A DNA stretch of 53,658 bases from Fimiplasma intestinipullorum (GTDB lineage: Bacteria; Bacillota_I; Bacilli_A; Erysipelotrichales; Coprobacillaceae): assembly GCA_018715065.1 (NCBI GenBank), contig DVMJ01000002.1, positions 1-53,658 of the forward strand, given 5' to 3'. The position numbers and the translations under genes are program-made. Of the stretch, positions 15,706 to 24,172 are shown in pieces; position 1 is the first letter of the stretch, and every line of letters starts with the position of its first letter. The notes below the pieces were generated by a model. It worked only from the letters and a program-made list of their open reading frames with translations. It was not told the DNA's origin and searched no databases.

Positions 15706-16728
15706 ATGACAAGACACTCCGCGCTCAAATTGCTCATATTTTACTGCATCAGTTTTCTTATTTCACAACTGCCCCTCTACCCAGTGACTCTCTCTTTACA
15801 AAGTCGGATGAGCCTGCAGATCTTCACCTTTCTTTTAGGTCCCATTTATCTCATTCTCATCAGTCACCTTTTAATAGCTATCCTTCCTGTCCCCTTGAGA
15901 ACAGCACTGAACTTTCTGGATCTTATCGGCCCAAGAAAGCATCGTGGACTGGTTACAGGAGGATGTCTTTTAGGCCTAGAGATCATGACTTTATTGGTTT
16001 GTATTATCGTCCTGGCGCCCTTGCCCGCCATTATCAGCCAAGTTTTTATTTTAACGATTACCGGTACCTGTCTGGTCATTGTTCTTTCAGCATTGATGCA
16101 ATCGTTTCAAACTGCTTATCATCAGGACAAGGATGACTTTCAGAAAAAACAGAACCTACGCAAAAAAGCTGCTTTAGCCTCCCATCAACTTGTCCTGGAG
16201 ACGGATCCAAAACGGCGTCAAGCGTATTTACGTTTACCAAAATATCTTACACTGCTCTTTTGTCCTGCGATCTTTCTGATCTGCACTCTCATCCTTTACA
16301 TGACACGTGATATCAAGAGCCTTCCAGCCATTCAATGGCTGCGCCTGCCTGTCACATACCTGGCGGGACTCGCGCTCTTTGCCCTGCTGCCGCTTTCCAT
16401 GTACTGGCTCAACTGTCAAGGCACCTCACTGGTACAGCGCATCTATATTGACCACGACCAACTCTATTACTACGGGTACAGTGGCAGTATGGAAGAAAGA
16501 AGAGAATCCACCTATCAGCTCGTTTCCTTACAAAGTTTTCGCGTGTACCAACGGGCCATCTATATTCGCGGTTCTTTTCGCATACAAACCCAGGATCGTT
16601 ATGGGCTGGATATCACGATCAAAAAGAAAGCATTATGGATACCCCGAACATTTCCAGTCGAACAGGAAGAAAGCTTATTGCAGTTTCTGAACAGTATCAA
16701 TCAAAAAAAGACGTCTGTTGAGCAGTAA
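15706..16728 (+). CDS. Polytopic membrane protein with a C-terminal soluble domain, unknown
   Basis: 340 residues. Four hydrophobic segments lie in the first 130 residues, a charged loop (about 140-180) follows, two more helices lie at about 185-245, and a soluble beta-type domain of about 90 residues closes the protein (IYIDHDQLYYYGYSG, QDRYGLDITIKKKALWIPR). The last part resembles the bacterial PH-like domains found on membrane proteins, but I do not recognise a family. AAGAAGGA precedes the ATG. It is divergent from sigI and convergent with the ABC pair. Confidence 0.7.
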   Translation: MTRHSALKLLIFYCISFLISQLPLYPVTLSLQSRMSLQIFTFLLGPIYLILISHLLIAILPVPLRTALNFLDLIGPRKHRGLVTGGCLLGLEIMTLLVCIIVLAPLPAIISQVFILTITGTCLVIVLSALMQSFQTAYHQDKDDFQKKQNLRKKAALASHQLVLETDPKRRQAYLRLPKYLTLLFCPAIFLICTLILYMTRDIKSLPAIQWLRLPVTYLAGLALFALLPLSMYWLNCQGTSLVQRIYIDHDQLYYYGYSGSMEERRESTYQLVSLQSFRVYQRAIYIRGSFRIQTQDRYGLDITIKKKALWIPRTFPVEQEESLLQFLNSINQKKTSVEQ

Positions 16729-16736
16729 ACAGACGT
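16711..16736. terminator. Bidirectional terminator
   Basis: ACGTCTGTT and AACAGACGT arms with an 8-nt loop, with an A-run before and TTTTC after. It serves the convergent membrane protein gene and the ABC operon. Confidence 0.75.
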
Positions 16737-16743
16737 TTTCTTA

Positions 16744-18561
16744 TTATTGATGTTCATCACGTTGTTTGGCTTCGGCATAGTACTGAGCCTGCGTTTCGTA
16801 TAAGTTGGCATAGAGCCCTTTTTGGGCAAGCAGGCTCTCATGATTACCGCGCTCAACGATATTTCCATGATCAAGCACAACAATTTCTTCGCAGAAACGA
16901 CAGCTCGACATGCGATGGGAGATATAGATTGCCGTTTTGTTTTCAATCAAAGTGCTGAAGTTCTCATAAATCTCTGCTTCTGAGATGGGATCTAAGGCAC
17001 TGGTCGGCTCATCGAGGATGACAAATGGCGCATCTTTATATAAGGCCCGGGCAATCGCGACTTTCTGCGCTTCACCACCGGATAGATTGATTCCATCACC
17101 ACATTCCTTGAACAACAGGACATGGGGATCGGGTAATCGCTCCTGCAGATTGACCTGTTCCATGACGGAAGTAAACTTCGCTGCATCGACATCCATACTG
17201 CAGGCCACATTTTCATCTAGAGGCAAAGATAATAACTGAAAATCCTGGAAAACAACACTGAACAAAGAAACATATTCATCGTAATCATACTTCGTAATAT
17301 CGATGCCGTTGAGCAGGATCTTTCCTTCCGTCGGCTCATACAGACGGCACAGCAGCTTGACTAATGTCGTTTTGCCCGATCCATTTAACCCGACCAGGGC
17401 ATAAGATCTGCCAACGGTCAGATCCAGATTAATATGACGTAAGACCCAGTTCGAACTGCCCGGATAACGAAAGGAGACGTCCTGAAGAGAAAAATGATAT
17501 TGGCCATCATCTCTTTTTTCCACCGGCAGGGTACCATCATAACTCATGTCTTCACTTTCGATAAAAGACAGTGTTTCGTCTACTCCCTGCAGGGCCATAT
17601 GCAGAAAATGTGCGCATTTGATGATCGTTGCACTGGCAGCTGAGAAGGAAAGGATCCCATTGGCATAAAATAAGACATCCCCTACCAGAATATCGCCTTC
17701 CAACACTTTCAGTCCGATAACAAAGTAAGCCAGCATGCCTAATGCCTGAATGCTCCCGCCATTCACTCCGCTGAAGAGACCTTCTAAACGACATTGTTCC
17801 CGACCATTAAATTGGAAGTAATGCTTTAACCGATCAATCAAGAGATCCTGCATATGATAGATGCGGATATCCTTCCCGTTACTGACCTGATCACGCAAAC
17901 GGATGAAATAATTACCTGAACTATTCAATTCAAAATTCTGTTTGAGATAAAAATCCAACTTCTGATTGATCCGGGCACCCAACCAGCTGACAAGCCCACT
18001 GGCACAAAGCACACTGAACAAAACACCACATAAGGTAACAAGCGAGAGCCAAAGTGGCCAGGAGGAAGACGCCAGGAATAAAACACACATCATGATTAAC
18101 GAAATCAGAAGCGTCCACAGCTGAGTCATGATGCCTATTGTTTGTTCCAGAATATTGCCATAGTTATATCCCATATGCTGATTGATCTCCGCTTTACGCA
18201 GCGCCGAAAGTACTTCTTCACTCTCATATTTGGCATATTCGATTGAAAAACATTTATCGCGAAGATGCCCTGACATGCTGTAATCCAACACATCCCACTC
18301 CAAAATATGTTCCTGATTAGCACATAGTCTTGAGATCACACGCAGGATCGTATTGCCGCCAATCAGAAACAGGACTTGTTCAAGCGCCTGTGACGTATTT
18401 CCACCAAGCAGGGCATTAAGAATGGCTGCCGAGAAATAATACGTGTAAAAAGGAATCAGCGCTGTCGTGAACGGTCCAAAGATCAGAATAGGTAGGATCG
18501 TCGGATGATCGGCATAAAGCTTTTTCAGGATATGAACGGTTCTAAAGCATAGCTGTTTCAT
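16744..18561 (-). CDS. ABC exporter half-transporter 2 (membrane plus ATPase domains)
   Basis: About 605 residues. Six predicted membrane helices fill the first 330 residues. The ATPase domain has Walker A GLNGSGKTTL (about 391), signature LSGGEAQKV (about 493), Walker B VILDEPTSALDP and the H-loop SHR. It overlaps the previous ABC gene by 20 nt; the ATG at 18561 follows AGGAGGG. Overlap and similarity to its neighbour suggest a heterodimeric exporter. There is no N-terminal peptidase domain, so bacteriocin-type leader cleavage is not expected. The cargo is unknown. Confidence 0.9.
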   Translation of the reverse strand: MKQLCFRTVHILKKLYADHPTILPILIFGPFTTALIPFYTYYFSAAILNALLGGNTSQALEQVLFLIGGNTILRVISRLCANQEHILEWDVLDYSMSGHLRDKCFSIEYAKYESEEVLSALRKAEINQHMGYNYGNILEQTIGIMTQLWTLLISLIMMCVLFLASSSWPLWLSLVTLCGVLFSVLCASGLVSWLGARINQKLDFYLKQNFELNSSGNYFIRLRDQVSNGKDIRIYHMQDLLIDRLKHYFQFNGREQCRLEGLFSGVNGGSIQALGMLAYFVIGLKVLEGDILVGDVLFYANGILSFSAASATIIKCAHFLHMALQGVDETLSFIESEDMSYDGTLPVEKRDDGQYHFSLQDVSFRYPGSSNWVLRHINLDLTVGRSYALVGLNGSGKTTLVKLLCRLYEPTEGKILLNGIDITKYDYDEYVSLFSVVFQDFQLLSLPLDENVACSMDVDAAKFTSVMEQVNLQERLPDPHVLLFKECGDGINLSGGEAQKVAIARALYKDAPFVILDEPTSALDPISEAEIYENFSTLIENKTAIYISHRMSSCRFCEEIVVLDHGNIVERGNHESLLAQKGLYANLYETQAQYYAEAKQRDEHQ

Positions 18562-20356
18562 CTGTCTCACCCTCCTCATAGTAGTGACTCTGCACTTCAA
18601 ACAGATGCGCATAAGCGCCCTGTTTAGCCATCAATTCATCATGGCTGCCTGATTCAATGATCTTTCCGTTTTCCAGATAAAAGATTTCTTCACAAAAACG
18701 TGTCGATGCCAAACGATGCGAAATAAAAATGGTGGTACAATCTCTAGTCAAAGAGGCATATTTCTCATACATCTCATTTTCAGCCAGGGCATCCAAAGCC
18801 GCCGTCGGTTCATCAAGAATCAGAAAACGCGGATTTTTATAGAGTGCACGCGCTAAAAGCAGACTTTGGCGCTGACCACCGGATAGCTGGACACCATCTT
18901 TCTGGATATCCTTAAACAGATAAGTCTTTTCTTTTTGTGGTAATCTGGCAATGACTGGCGCCAGTCCGGCCCGATCCAAACAGTTCATGACCCTATCATG
19001 ATCCATCGTTTCCCGTGTTTGTAAGGCCACATTTTCCTCAATCGTCAAAGCCAGCAGGAATGAATCCTGAAACAGGGCAGCTGTTTTTTCAAAGATAGCT
19101 TCCTGTGAATAATCAGACATTGGTTTATCATTCAGATAGATCATGCCTTTGGTCGGGGTGTATAACCCACAGGCCAATTTCACTAAGGTTGTTTTGCCGG
19201 CACCATTTAAGCCCACTAAAGCCAGACGTTCCCCTGCTTTAACACTGAAGCTGACGTCATCCAGGATCCAGCGTTCATCTTCATGATAACGAAAAGAAAC
19301 ATGATCAAAACGGATGGACACTGGGACATCTTCCAGGCTACCAGATCCAAAGAAAGTGTTGGGCTTAACCGCTTCATCTAAAAAATGACGATAGTCCTGC
19401 ACGATCAATTGATCACGTGAGAGTTTCGCTAAAGCGTCACTCAACTGTGTAAACCAGCTGCCAAAACCACGTACCAGTCCGATAAAGAAGATAAAAGAAC
19501 CGACATCAAACCCCTGTGTCAACAAATAGATCAAATAGAGATAGCAGACACCGTCACGTAAGCCTTCAACAAAGATGCAGACAAGATCATAGACAAAATA
19601 ATGACTGCGTTCTCTGGTTGCGCCTATCTGGTATTTTTTCAAAGTCTGCTGATAACACTGATTGACCCAATCCTTTAAATGGTACAAACGCACATCCTTT
19701 CCCACATCGACGCGCGAACTGAGATGGGACAAATAATTCAACTGACGATTCAAATAGGACTGCGCATCCTTATTGCGCGCCTCGTACCGCTTCGCCCAAC
19801 AGTAAACACCGTATTGTACAAATGACAAACCTAAAAGGATTGCTCCCAGCCACCAGGTCAGTCCCGACACCAGCAATAAATACAAAAGTAATCCACCTAG
19901 ATTGATCAGGGTATCGCGGAAATCAAAAACAAAACCGGATATACCATAATAATCGCCACGGTATACTCCCAGATTGGCTTTATTCAGTAATACCTGGGAT
20001 TCTGTTTTCTCATAAGTTTCAAAATCCATATGCATACAAGCTTCTTCAAATTCGATGTTCATTCCGCTTAAGCGGCTCCAAATCACATCAAAATGATTGT
20101 ATTCCTGGAAGTAATCTTTGACAAAAGCAAAGAGTCCATAAAGCAAAAAGAGAACCACACAGTTCATAGCCAGGGATCCGATGCCCTCCCCGTTTTCTAG
20201 AATAGTGACAATCCGTCCCGGGATGTAGACACCTAATAGTGGAAACAGAATACCGGTCAATATCTGCATTCCAAAATACAGCTTCATATGCGATGAGTGC
20301 GCGCTTAAGCTATTCATGATCATTTTAAGATTACTAAAGATACCATATTTCTTCAT
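18542..20356 (-). CDS. ABC exporter half-transporter 1 (membrane plus ATPase domains)
   Basis: 604 residues. The transmembrane domain spans about residues 20-320. Walker A GLNGAGKTTL starts at about 382, signature LSGGQRQSL at about 491, and LILDEPTAALD at about 511. AAGGAGGGGG precedes the ATG. A likely promoter with TATACT (20392-20387) lacks a good -35 but has LytTR-type direct repeats just upstream. This suggests activation by the adjacent response regulator. It pairs with the following gene. Confidence 0.9.
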   Translation of the reverse strand: MKKYGIFSNLKMIMNSLSAHSSHMKLYFGMQILTGILFPLLGVYIPGRIVTILENGEGIGSLAMNCVVLFLLYGLFAFVKDYFQEYNHFDVIWSRLSGMNIEFEEACMHMDFETYEKTESQVLLNKANLGVYRGDYYGISGFVFDFRDTLINLGGLLLYLLLVSGLTWWLGAILLGLSFVQYGVYCWAKRYEARNKDAQSYLNRQLNYLSHLSSRVDVGKDVRLYHLKDWVNQCYQQTLKKYQIGATRERSHYFVYDLVCIFVEGLRDGVCYLYLIYLLTQGFDVGSFIFFIGLVRGFGSWFTQLSDALAKLSRDQLIVQDYRHFLDEAVKPNTFFGSGSLEDVPVSIRFDHVSFRYHEDERWILDDVSFSVKAGERLALVGLNGAGKTTLVKLACGLYTPTKGMIYLNDKPMSDYSQEAIFEKTAALFQDSFLLALTIEENVALQTRETMDHDRVMNCLDRAGLAPVIARLPQKEKTYLFKDIQKDGVQLSGGQRQSLLLARALYKNPRFLILDEPTAALDALAENEMYEKYASLTRDCTTIFISHRLASTRFCEEIFYLENGKIIESGSHDELMAKQGAYAHLFEVQSHYYEEGETDETAML

Positions 20357-20386
20357 AAAACTTACGCCCCCTCCTTGTTCACATCT

Positions 20387-20450
20387 AGTATATTACAAAT
20401 AAAGAAAAACGACGCAAATGAGCACGAATGGTCGCTATACGCACACGAAT
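20387..20450 (-). promoter_or_regulatory. Exporter promoter with LytTR-type direct repeats
   Basis: Two ATTCGTG copies on the minus strand (20450-20444 and 20429-20423) are spaced exactly 21 bp apart, the two-helical-turn spacing used by LytTR regulators. They lie upstream of a poor -35 (GCGTCG, 20415-20410) and TATACT (20392-20387). Confidence 0.6.
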
Positions 20451-20460
20451 AGCAAAAAAA

Positions 20461-20475
20461 CACCCCTTGTGGGTG
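20461..20475 (-). terminator. Terminator after the histidine kinase gene
   Basis: CACCC/GGGTG stem with a 5-nt loop, followed on the minus strand by a run of seven T. It separates the kinase from the exporter transcript, in line with a separate exporter promoter. Confidence 0.75.
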
Positions 20476-20476
20476 C

Positions 20477-21463
20477 TTAAATGGGAAGAAAAATTTCTGT
20501 CACAAAGACGCCCGGCTCGTTTTGGCGGCGGATAACCCCCTGATATTTCTGCACGACCTGATCGATGCGTTTCAGCCCATGTCCATGATTTCCCCGCTTA
20601 TGCGATATATAGTCAGCATCTATCTTGCGCACCACTTCATCAGTCGCATTGGTGATGGAAATATAGAGTTGCCCCTTAAAGGTACCGATGTACAGACGAA
20701 TAAACCGTTCTGACGGATCACCTAGCTTTAAACAGGACTCTATTGCATTATCCAAAAGATTTCCCAGCAAACAACATAAATCAATTTCCTTAACCGTTAA
20801 TTGGGTCGGAACCGTTGCTTTGTAATCTAGCGCGATGCCTGCATTGGATGCCAAAGATAATTTGGAATTCAAAATTGCATCCACGCGCACATTTCCGCTC
20901 TCCACCAACCAGCTGACATCTTTAAGATCTAATTCCAGATCTTCCAGATAACCTAGTGCTTCCGTGTATCGTTGCTGGCTAAGATAAGCTTTTAGCGTCT
21001 GCATGTGATGATGATAATCGTGTCGCCAGCCTCGCATCTTTAAATAGATGTTTTCCACTTCTTCAACCTGGTGCGATAAAACATCGTTCTGATAATCCTG
21101 CATCCGATCCTCGTAGCTTTTTTTCAAAACCGTTAAATGATGATTAGTCAAAAGCTGGAACAGGACCATCAACCAGGCATGCAGTAAGCCAAAATTTACC
21201 AGCAATAACCCCATCAGGATAAGATAGCCCATCAGCCAGATCAGGGAAGGACGAATATCAAAAACATAGCGTGATCCCTGATCGACCAGACACAAAAAAG
21301 GAATGGCCATATAAAGTGGCTGTCCCAAACAGAAAAGAACGAGAAGACAAAGAAACGAAGCCGCACTCAGTCCCAGACGCCACCACTTATTCAAGAGCGG
21401 GGATAGGCTGAATTCACCCAGGATCAGTAAAAGACAACAGCCTAACTCAGCGATCAGATTCAT
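20477..21463 (-). CDS. AgrC-like sensor histidine kinase (GHKL ATPase)
   Basis: 328 residues. About four membrane helices lie in the first 115 residues, then a dimerisation helix with RGWRHDYHHHMQTL (phospho-acceptor His region), the N-box NLLDNAIESC, and a closing GHGLKRI glycine motif. This is the HPK10-type architecture of peptide-pheromone sensors such as AgrC. The start overlaps the response regulator stop by 17 nt. No AgrD/AgrB-type pair is visible nearby, so the signal is unknown. Confidence 0.88.
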   Translation of the reverse strand: MNLIAELGCCLLLILGEFSLSPLLNKWWRLGLSAASFLCLLVLFCLGQPLYMAIPFLCLVDQGSRYVFDIRPSLIWLMGYLILMGLLLVNFGLLHAWLMVLFQLLTNHHLTVLKKSYEDRMQDYQNDVLSHQVEEVENIYLKMRGWRHDYHHHMQTLKAYLSQQRYTEALGYLEDLELDLKDVSWLVESGNVRVDAILNSKLSLASNAGIALDYKATVPTQLTVKEIDLCCLLGNLLDNAIESCLKLGDPSERFIRLYIGTFKGQLYISITNATDEVVRKIDADYISHKRGNHGHGLKRIDQVVQKYQGVIRRQNEPGVFVTEIFLPI

Positions 21464-22160
21464 AATAGCTCACCAATCCATCCATAAAGGCATTCCGTTT
21501 TTGCCGGCTGACCGGTAACCGGTCCCCATTATCCATCAATACCTCATTTCCTTCTAAACGTGTCACATATTTTAAATTCACAAAATAACTGCGATGACAG
21601 AAAAGCATATCTGTGTTATTTAATTCTTCCGTCAGACTGCTGAAGCTTTGTCGACACATGCATTCCTGTATTGTCGTCACTATCCGCGTCGTATGTCCGT
21701 TAGCTTCTAAGTATAAGATATCCCCAACCGCTACACGCACTTTTTCCTTATCCATTGTCTCAACTAATAAATAGTGTTGTTCAACTTTTTTGCGTCTAGC
21801 CACCTCTTCTAATACCAAAAAAAACTGCTCCTCATTGACAGGCTTCAGTAAATAACGCATGGCATTGACCTCATAGCCCTCAAAAACATAACTTTTTTCC
21901 GTTGTCAGAAACAGAATAGGAACATGCGGATCACTTTTACGTATTTCATGCGCTAAGGTCATGCCATTCATCCCATCCATTTGAATATCCAGGATCACAC
22001 AGTCAAAAGGATAGTGCTCGGAGCATTCAAAAAGCATTTCTTCACTGGACAAATAGGCAACCAACTGCATTTTCTCCCGATGGATCGCGCCATACTTTTC
22101 CAGCATGTCCTGCATTTTTTCAACGGCTAAACGATCATCCTCACAATAAGCAATCTGCAT
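21447..22160 (-). CDS. LytTR-family response regulator (AgrA-like)
   Basis: About 237 residues. The receiver domain has acidic residues at CEDD and the phospho-acceptor in CVILDIQMDGMNG. The LytTR DNA-binding domain follows (DILYLEANGHTTRIVT, LFCHRSYFVNLKYV, LPVSRQKRNAF). The ATG at 22160 opens the standard MQIAYCEDD start after GGGTGAG. The upstream in-frame ATG at 22232 adds 24 unusual residues without family support. It probably activates the downstream exporters. Confidence 0.9.
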   Translation of the reverse strand: MQIAYCEDDRLAVEKMQDMLEKYGAIHREKMQLVAYLSSEEMLFECSEHYPFDCVILDIQMDGMNGMTLAHEIRKSDPHVPILFLTTEKSYVFEGYEVNAMRYLLKPVNEEQFFLVLEEVARRKKVEQHYLLVETMDKEKVRVAVGDILYLEANGHTTRIVTTIQECMCRQSFSSLTEELNNTDMLFCHRSYFVNLKYVTRLEGNEVLMDNGDRLPVSRQKRNAFMDGLVSYYESDR

Positions 22161-22184
22161 GTTCTCACCCGCTTTCTTCTTATA

Positions 22185-22249
22185 ATTATAATGAAAACAG
22201 GTGGAATTGCAACTTTCAATCCTTGAATCCAACTGATAGTTTCAAGGAT
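22185..22249 (-). promoter_or_regulatory. Promoter of the two-component pair with an upstream inverted repeat
   Basis: Minus-strand TTGCAA (22212-22207), 16 nt, TATAAT (22190-22185). Immediately upstream, ATCCTTGAA and TTCAAGGAT (22219-22227 and 22241-22249) form perfect 9-nt arms with a 13-nt gap. It may be an operator or a hairpin. Confidence 0.55.
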
Positions 22250-22271
22250 GCCTTCTTTGATCGATAAAAAA

Positions 22272-22295
22272 GAAAGCCACCTGTTAGTGACTTTC
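22272..22295 (-). terminator. Imperfect hairpin terminator
   Basis: GAAAGTCAC and GTGGCTTTC arms with one mismatch, followed on the minus strand by TTTTTT. It probably once ended the decayed oxidase gene upstream. Confidence 0.5.
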
Positions 22296-22337
22296 CCCTC
22301 ATATCCAGTCTTTTATAATGATCTGCCTCAACCTCAC

Positions 22338-22545
22338 CAGATCATGTCTTTCGTGATATCAGAAATACGATGTGCAATACACACCTCTGCATGATATCCT
22401 CTAACTCATTTGTCAATTTATTGAATAGACTGCTAGATTTCTCCTCTTTTCCACCCTATAGTGCTGTGACAAAAAGGTTCCTATTACACACCGCTGTCGT
22501 AAATAGGCTTCCTGATCTAATCGACACCGACATAGGATAATTTCA
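22338..22545 (-). pseudogene. Decayed 3' end of an alpha-hydroxy-acid oxidase paralogue
   Basis: This stretch tracks the 3' end of the intact gene at 24173-25192. Both contain CAGATCAT, TCAGAAATACGATGTGC and the following tail in the same order, then diverge with many substitutions and indels (for example CTCCACCATAGAGCGCTGTCACAAA against TTCCACCCTATAGTGCTGTGACAAA). No open frame remains and the 5' part is replaced by the NUDIX gene. Confidence 0.75.
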
Positions 22546-23162
22546 TCAATCAAATTCTGCTTCCCAGTATTTTGAATCATATGCCTTAAAACAGAGTTGA
22601 ATTTGTTCCCTGGTCGTTTTTTCTTTGGCAAGATTTAACGGTAAATCCTCTAAAGAAAAATACCTAGTTTCTGTTGTTTCTATATTTTTTTCAAATTTTC
22701 CACCGACTCGTTCGCATAATACAAAAACTTTGCATACACCATAAGCATAGACAGGCTGATTATGTTTATTTCGATCTTGTATAGAAATAATTTTGACAGC
22801 TTTAACAATTAAACCCGTTTCCTCACGAACTTCTTTTTCTGTATTGCTTTTCACTGACTCTAAAACATCGCACCAGCCACCCGGTAAGGCCCATGTTCCG
22901 TTGTTTTCATGGACCAATAAAATCTGGTGATCTTGAAAATAGCCGCTCTCGTATCTAACTTGGGTGTCTGATAGCCCGTTTCATTACAAAACAAGGTTTT
23001 GACTTTTTCTGTACTCACCCCTGTTTTTTCCGCAAGTATTTCTGCCGAAATCTCACGTAACCGTTCATATCGTTCTTTGTCATAAATATCCCGGGTATAG
23101 GTTAAGCCTGCTTGCGCTAAACTCTGTATTTCCATTGCCCATTTGAGCCATCTTTCCATCAT
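22546..23162 (-). pseudogene. NUDIX hydrolase split by a single-base frameshift
   Basis: The 5' frame (ATG near 23162) encodes MERWLKWAMEIQSLAQAGLT...LDTRAAIF, an N-terminal domain typical of ADP-ribose pyrophosphatase-like NUDIX proteins. In the next frame the protein continues QDHQILLVHENNGTWALPGGW and a NUDIX box GWCDVLE...EVREETGL. One extra T in the T4 run at 22939-22936 would join the two frames exactly. Full length would be about 205 residues. Alternatively, the 3' frame starting at 22917 could be expressed alone, but it lacks the first strand of the fold. Confidence 0.8.
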
Positions 23163-23182
23163 TTCATCTTCTTCCCTGTTTA

Positions 23183-23773
23183 TCATATCAAACCATGCTC
23201 TTTACAGTATAAATAAATGCCGTCATGAGCGACATCATCACAAATCGTATCAGCCACAGCTTTCAATTCCATCGAGGCATTCTGCATAGCAACGCCCATA
23301 CCAACCGCCTTCAACATTTCAATGTCATTATTTCCATCCCCAAAAGCCATTGCTTCTTCTTTGGACAGATGATAATGCACCAGTATTTGAGTAATGGCAG
23401 TCCCTTTGCCGCCGCTTACAGGAATAATATCTACCGCTCGATCCCACCATGCTGTAATACGCGCTTCCTTAACATCTTTCATCACGTCAGCATAGTCAGC
23501 TTTTCTGCATCCCAATAATATTTGATAAACTTCTTCATTGTCTGCCACTGCATCAAAATCATCCGCAACCATCAGTTCTTGCCCGCCGATTCTGTCATAC
23601 GCATCTAACTCAGCATCTTTCCCATTTGCCACAAATCTGTCTTTTGTAGCTAATGCTAGCGGACGTCCTATTCCCGCGGCATTTTTGATAATGGCTTTCT
23701 TGTCGACTGATGGTCCGCAAGAGCTATACCACTCAGCCCCTACACTTTTCCATTGTTCATCCCACGAACTCAC
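23183..23773 (-). pseudogene. Cof-type HAD hydrolase missing its N-terminus
   Basis: The C-terminal part is intact: cap-domain sequence, GGKGTAITQILVHYHLSKEEAMAFGDGNNDIEML (motifs III and IV), and the closing helix. The family's opening DLDGT nucleophile motif and about 70 residues are absent. The frame begins with MSSWDEQWKSVG instead, so phosphatase activity is not expected. It lies in a run of damaged genes. Confidence 0.7.
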
Positions 23774-24018
23774 CTACAATGATTATTATAATGTCTATAG
23801 TATTTTAATTCTCCACTTTCGATGTAGAATAATTCTATGGCATTGTGCCAATGCCACGGAACAAATGGCTCAAAATAATCATCTAGTCCCGCACATGAAG
23901 CAATATACGGAAAACCAGAAGTGGTATAAGGTAATTTTTCCTCTTTACTTCCCATCTGATATTCTAGACCTCTAGTAATACGCATGCTAACACCCCCACT
24001 ACCATCATTGTACCACAA
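23770..24018 (-). pseudogene. AraC-family regulator N-terminal cupin fragment
   Basis: 82 residues. GLDDYFEPFVPWHWHNAIELFYIESGELKYY matches the N-terminal cupin of AraC-type regulators. The protein then ends abruptly after HYNNHCR with no helix-turn-helix. It overlaps the headless HAD by 4 nt, consistent with a deletion that joined two truncated genes. Confidence 0.65.
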
Positions 24019-24172
24019 GATTTTAAAAAAGCATGCATATTCAAGACCTGTTAATCATGACAACACTGAGGATCATTCAATGACAATAAAAAAGCCATCA
24101 ACGTTATGGAAACGTGACAGCTCACACTACATTTAAATGATCTGCTCTTCCTATTTGACAGCATTTGTAAAC

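Noticed and set aside
16744..22160. Exporter pair as a bacteriocin secretion locus
   Set aside because: No peptidase domain, no double-glycine leader peptide and no modification enzyme were seen nearby.
22161..22232. 24-residue upstream frame of the response regulator as a signal peptide or pheromone
   Set aside because: It is in frame with the regulator, lacks an export pattern and includes the ribosome site of the true start.
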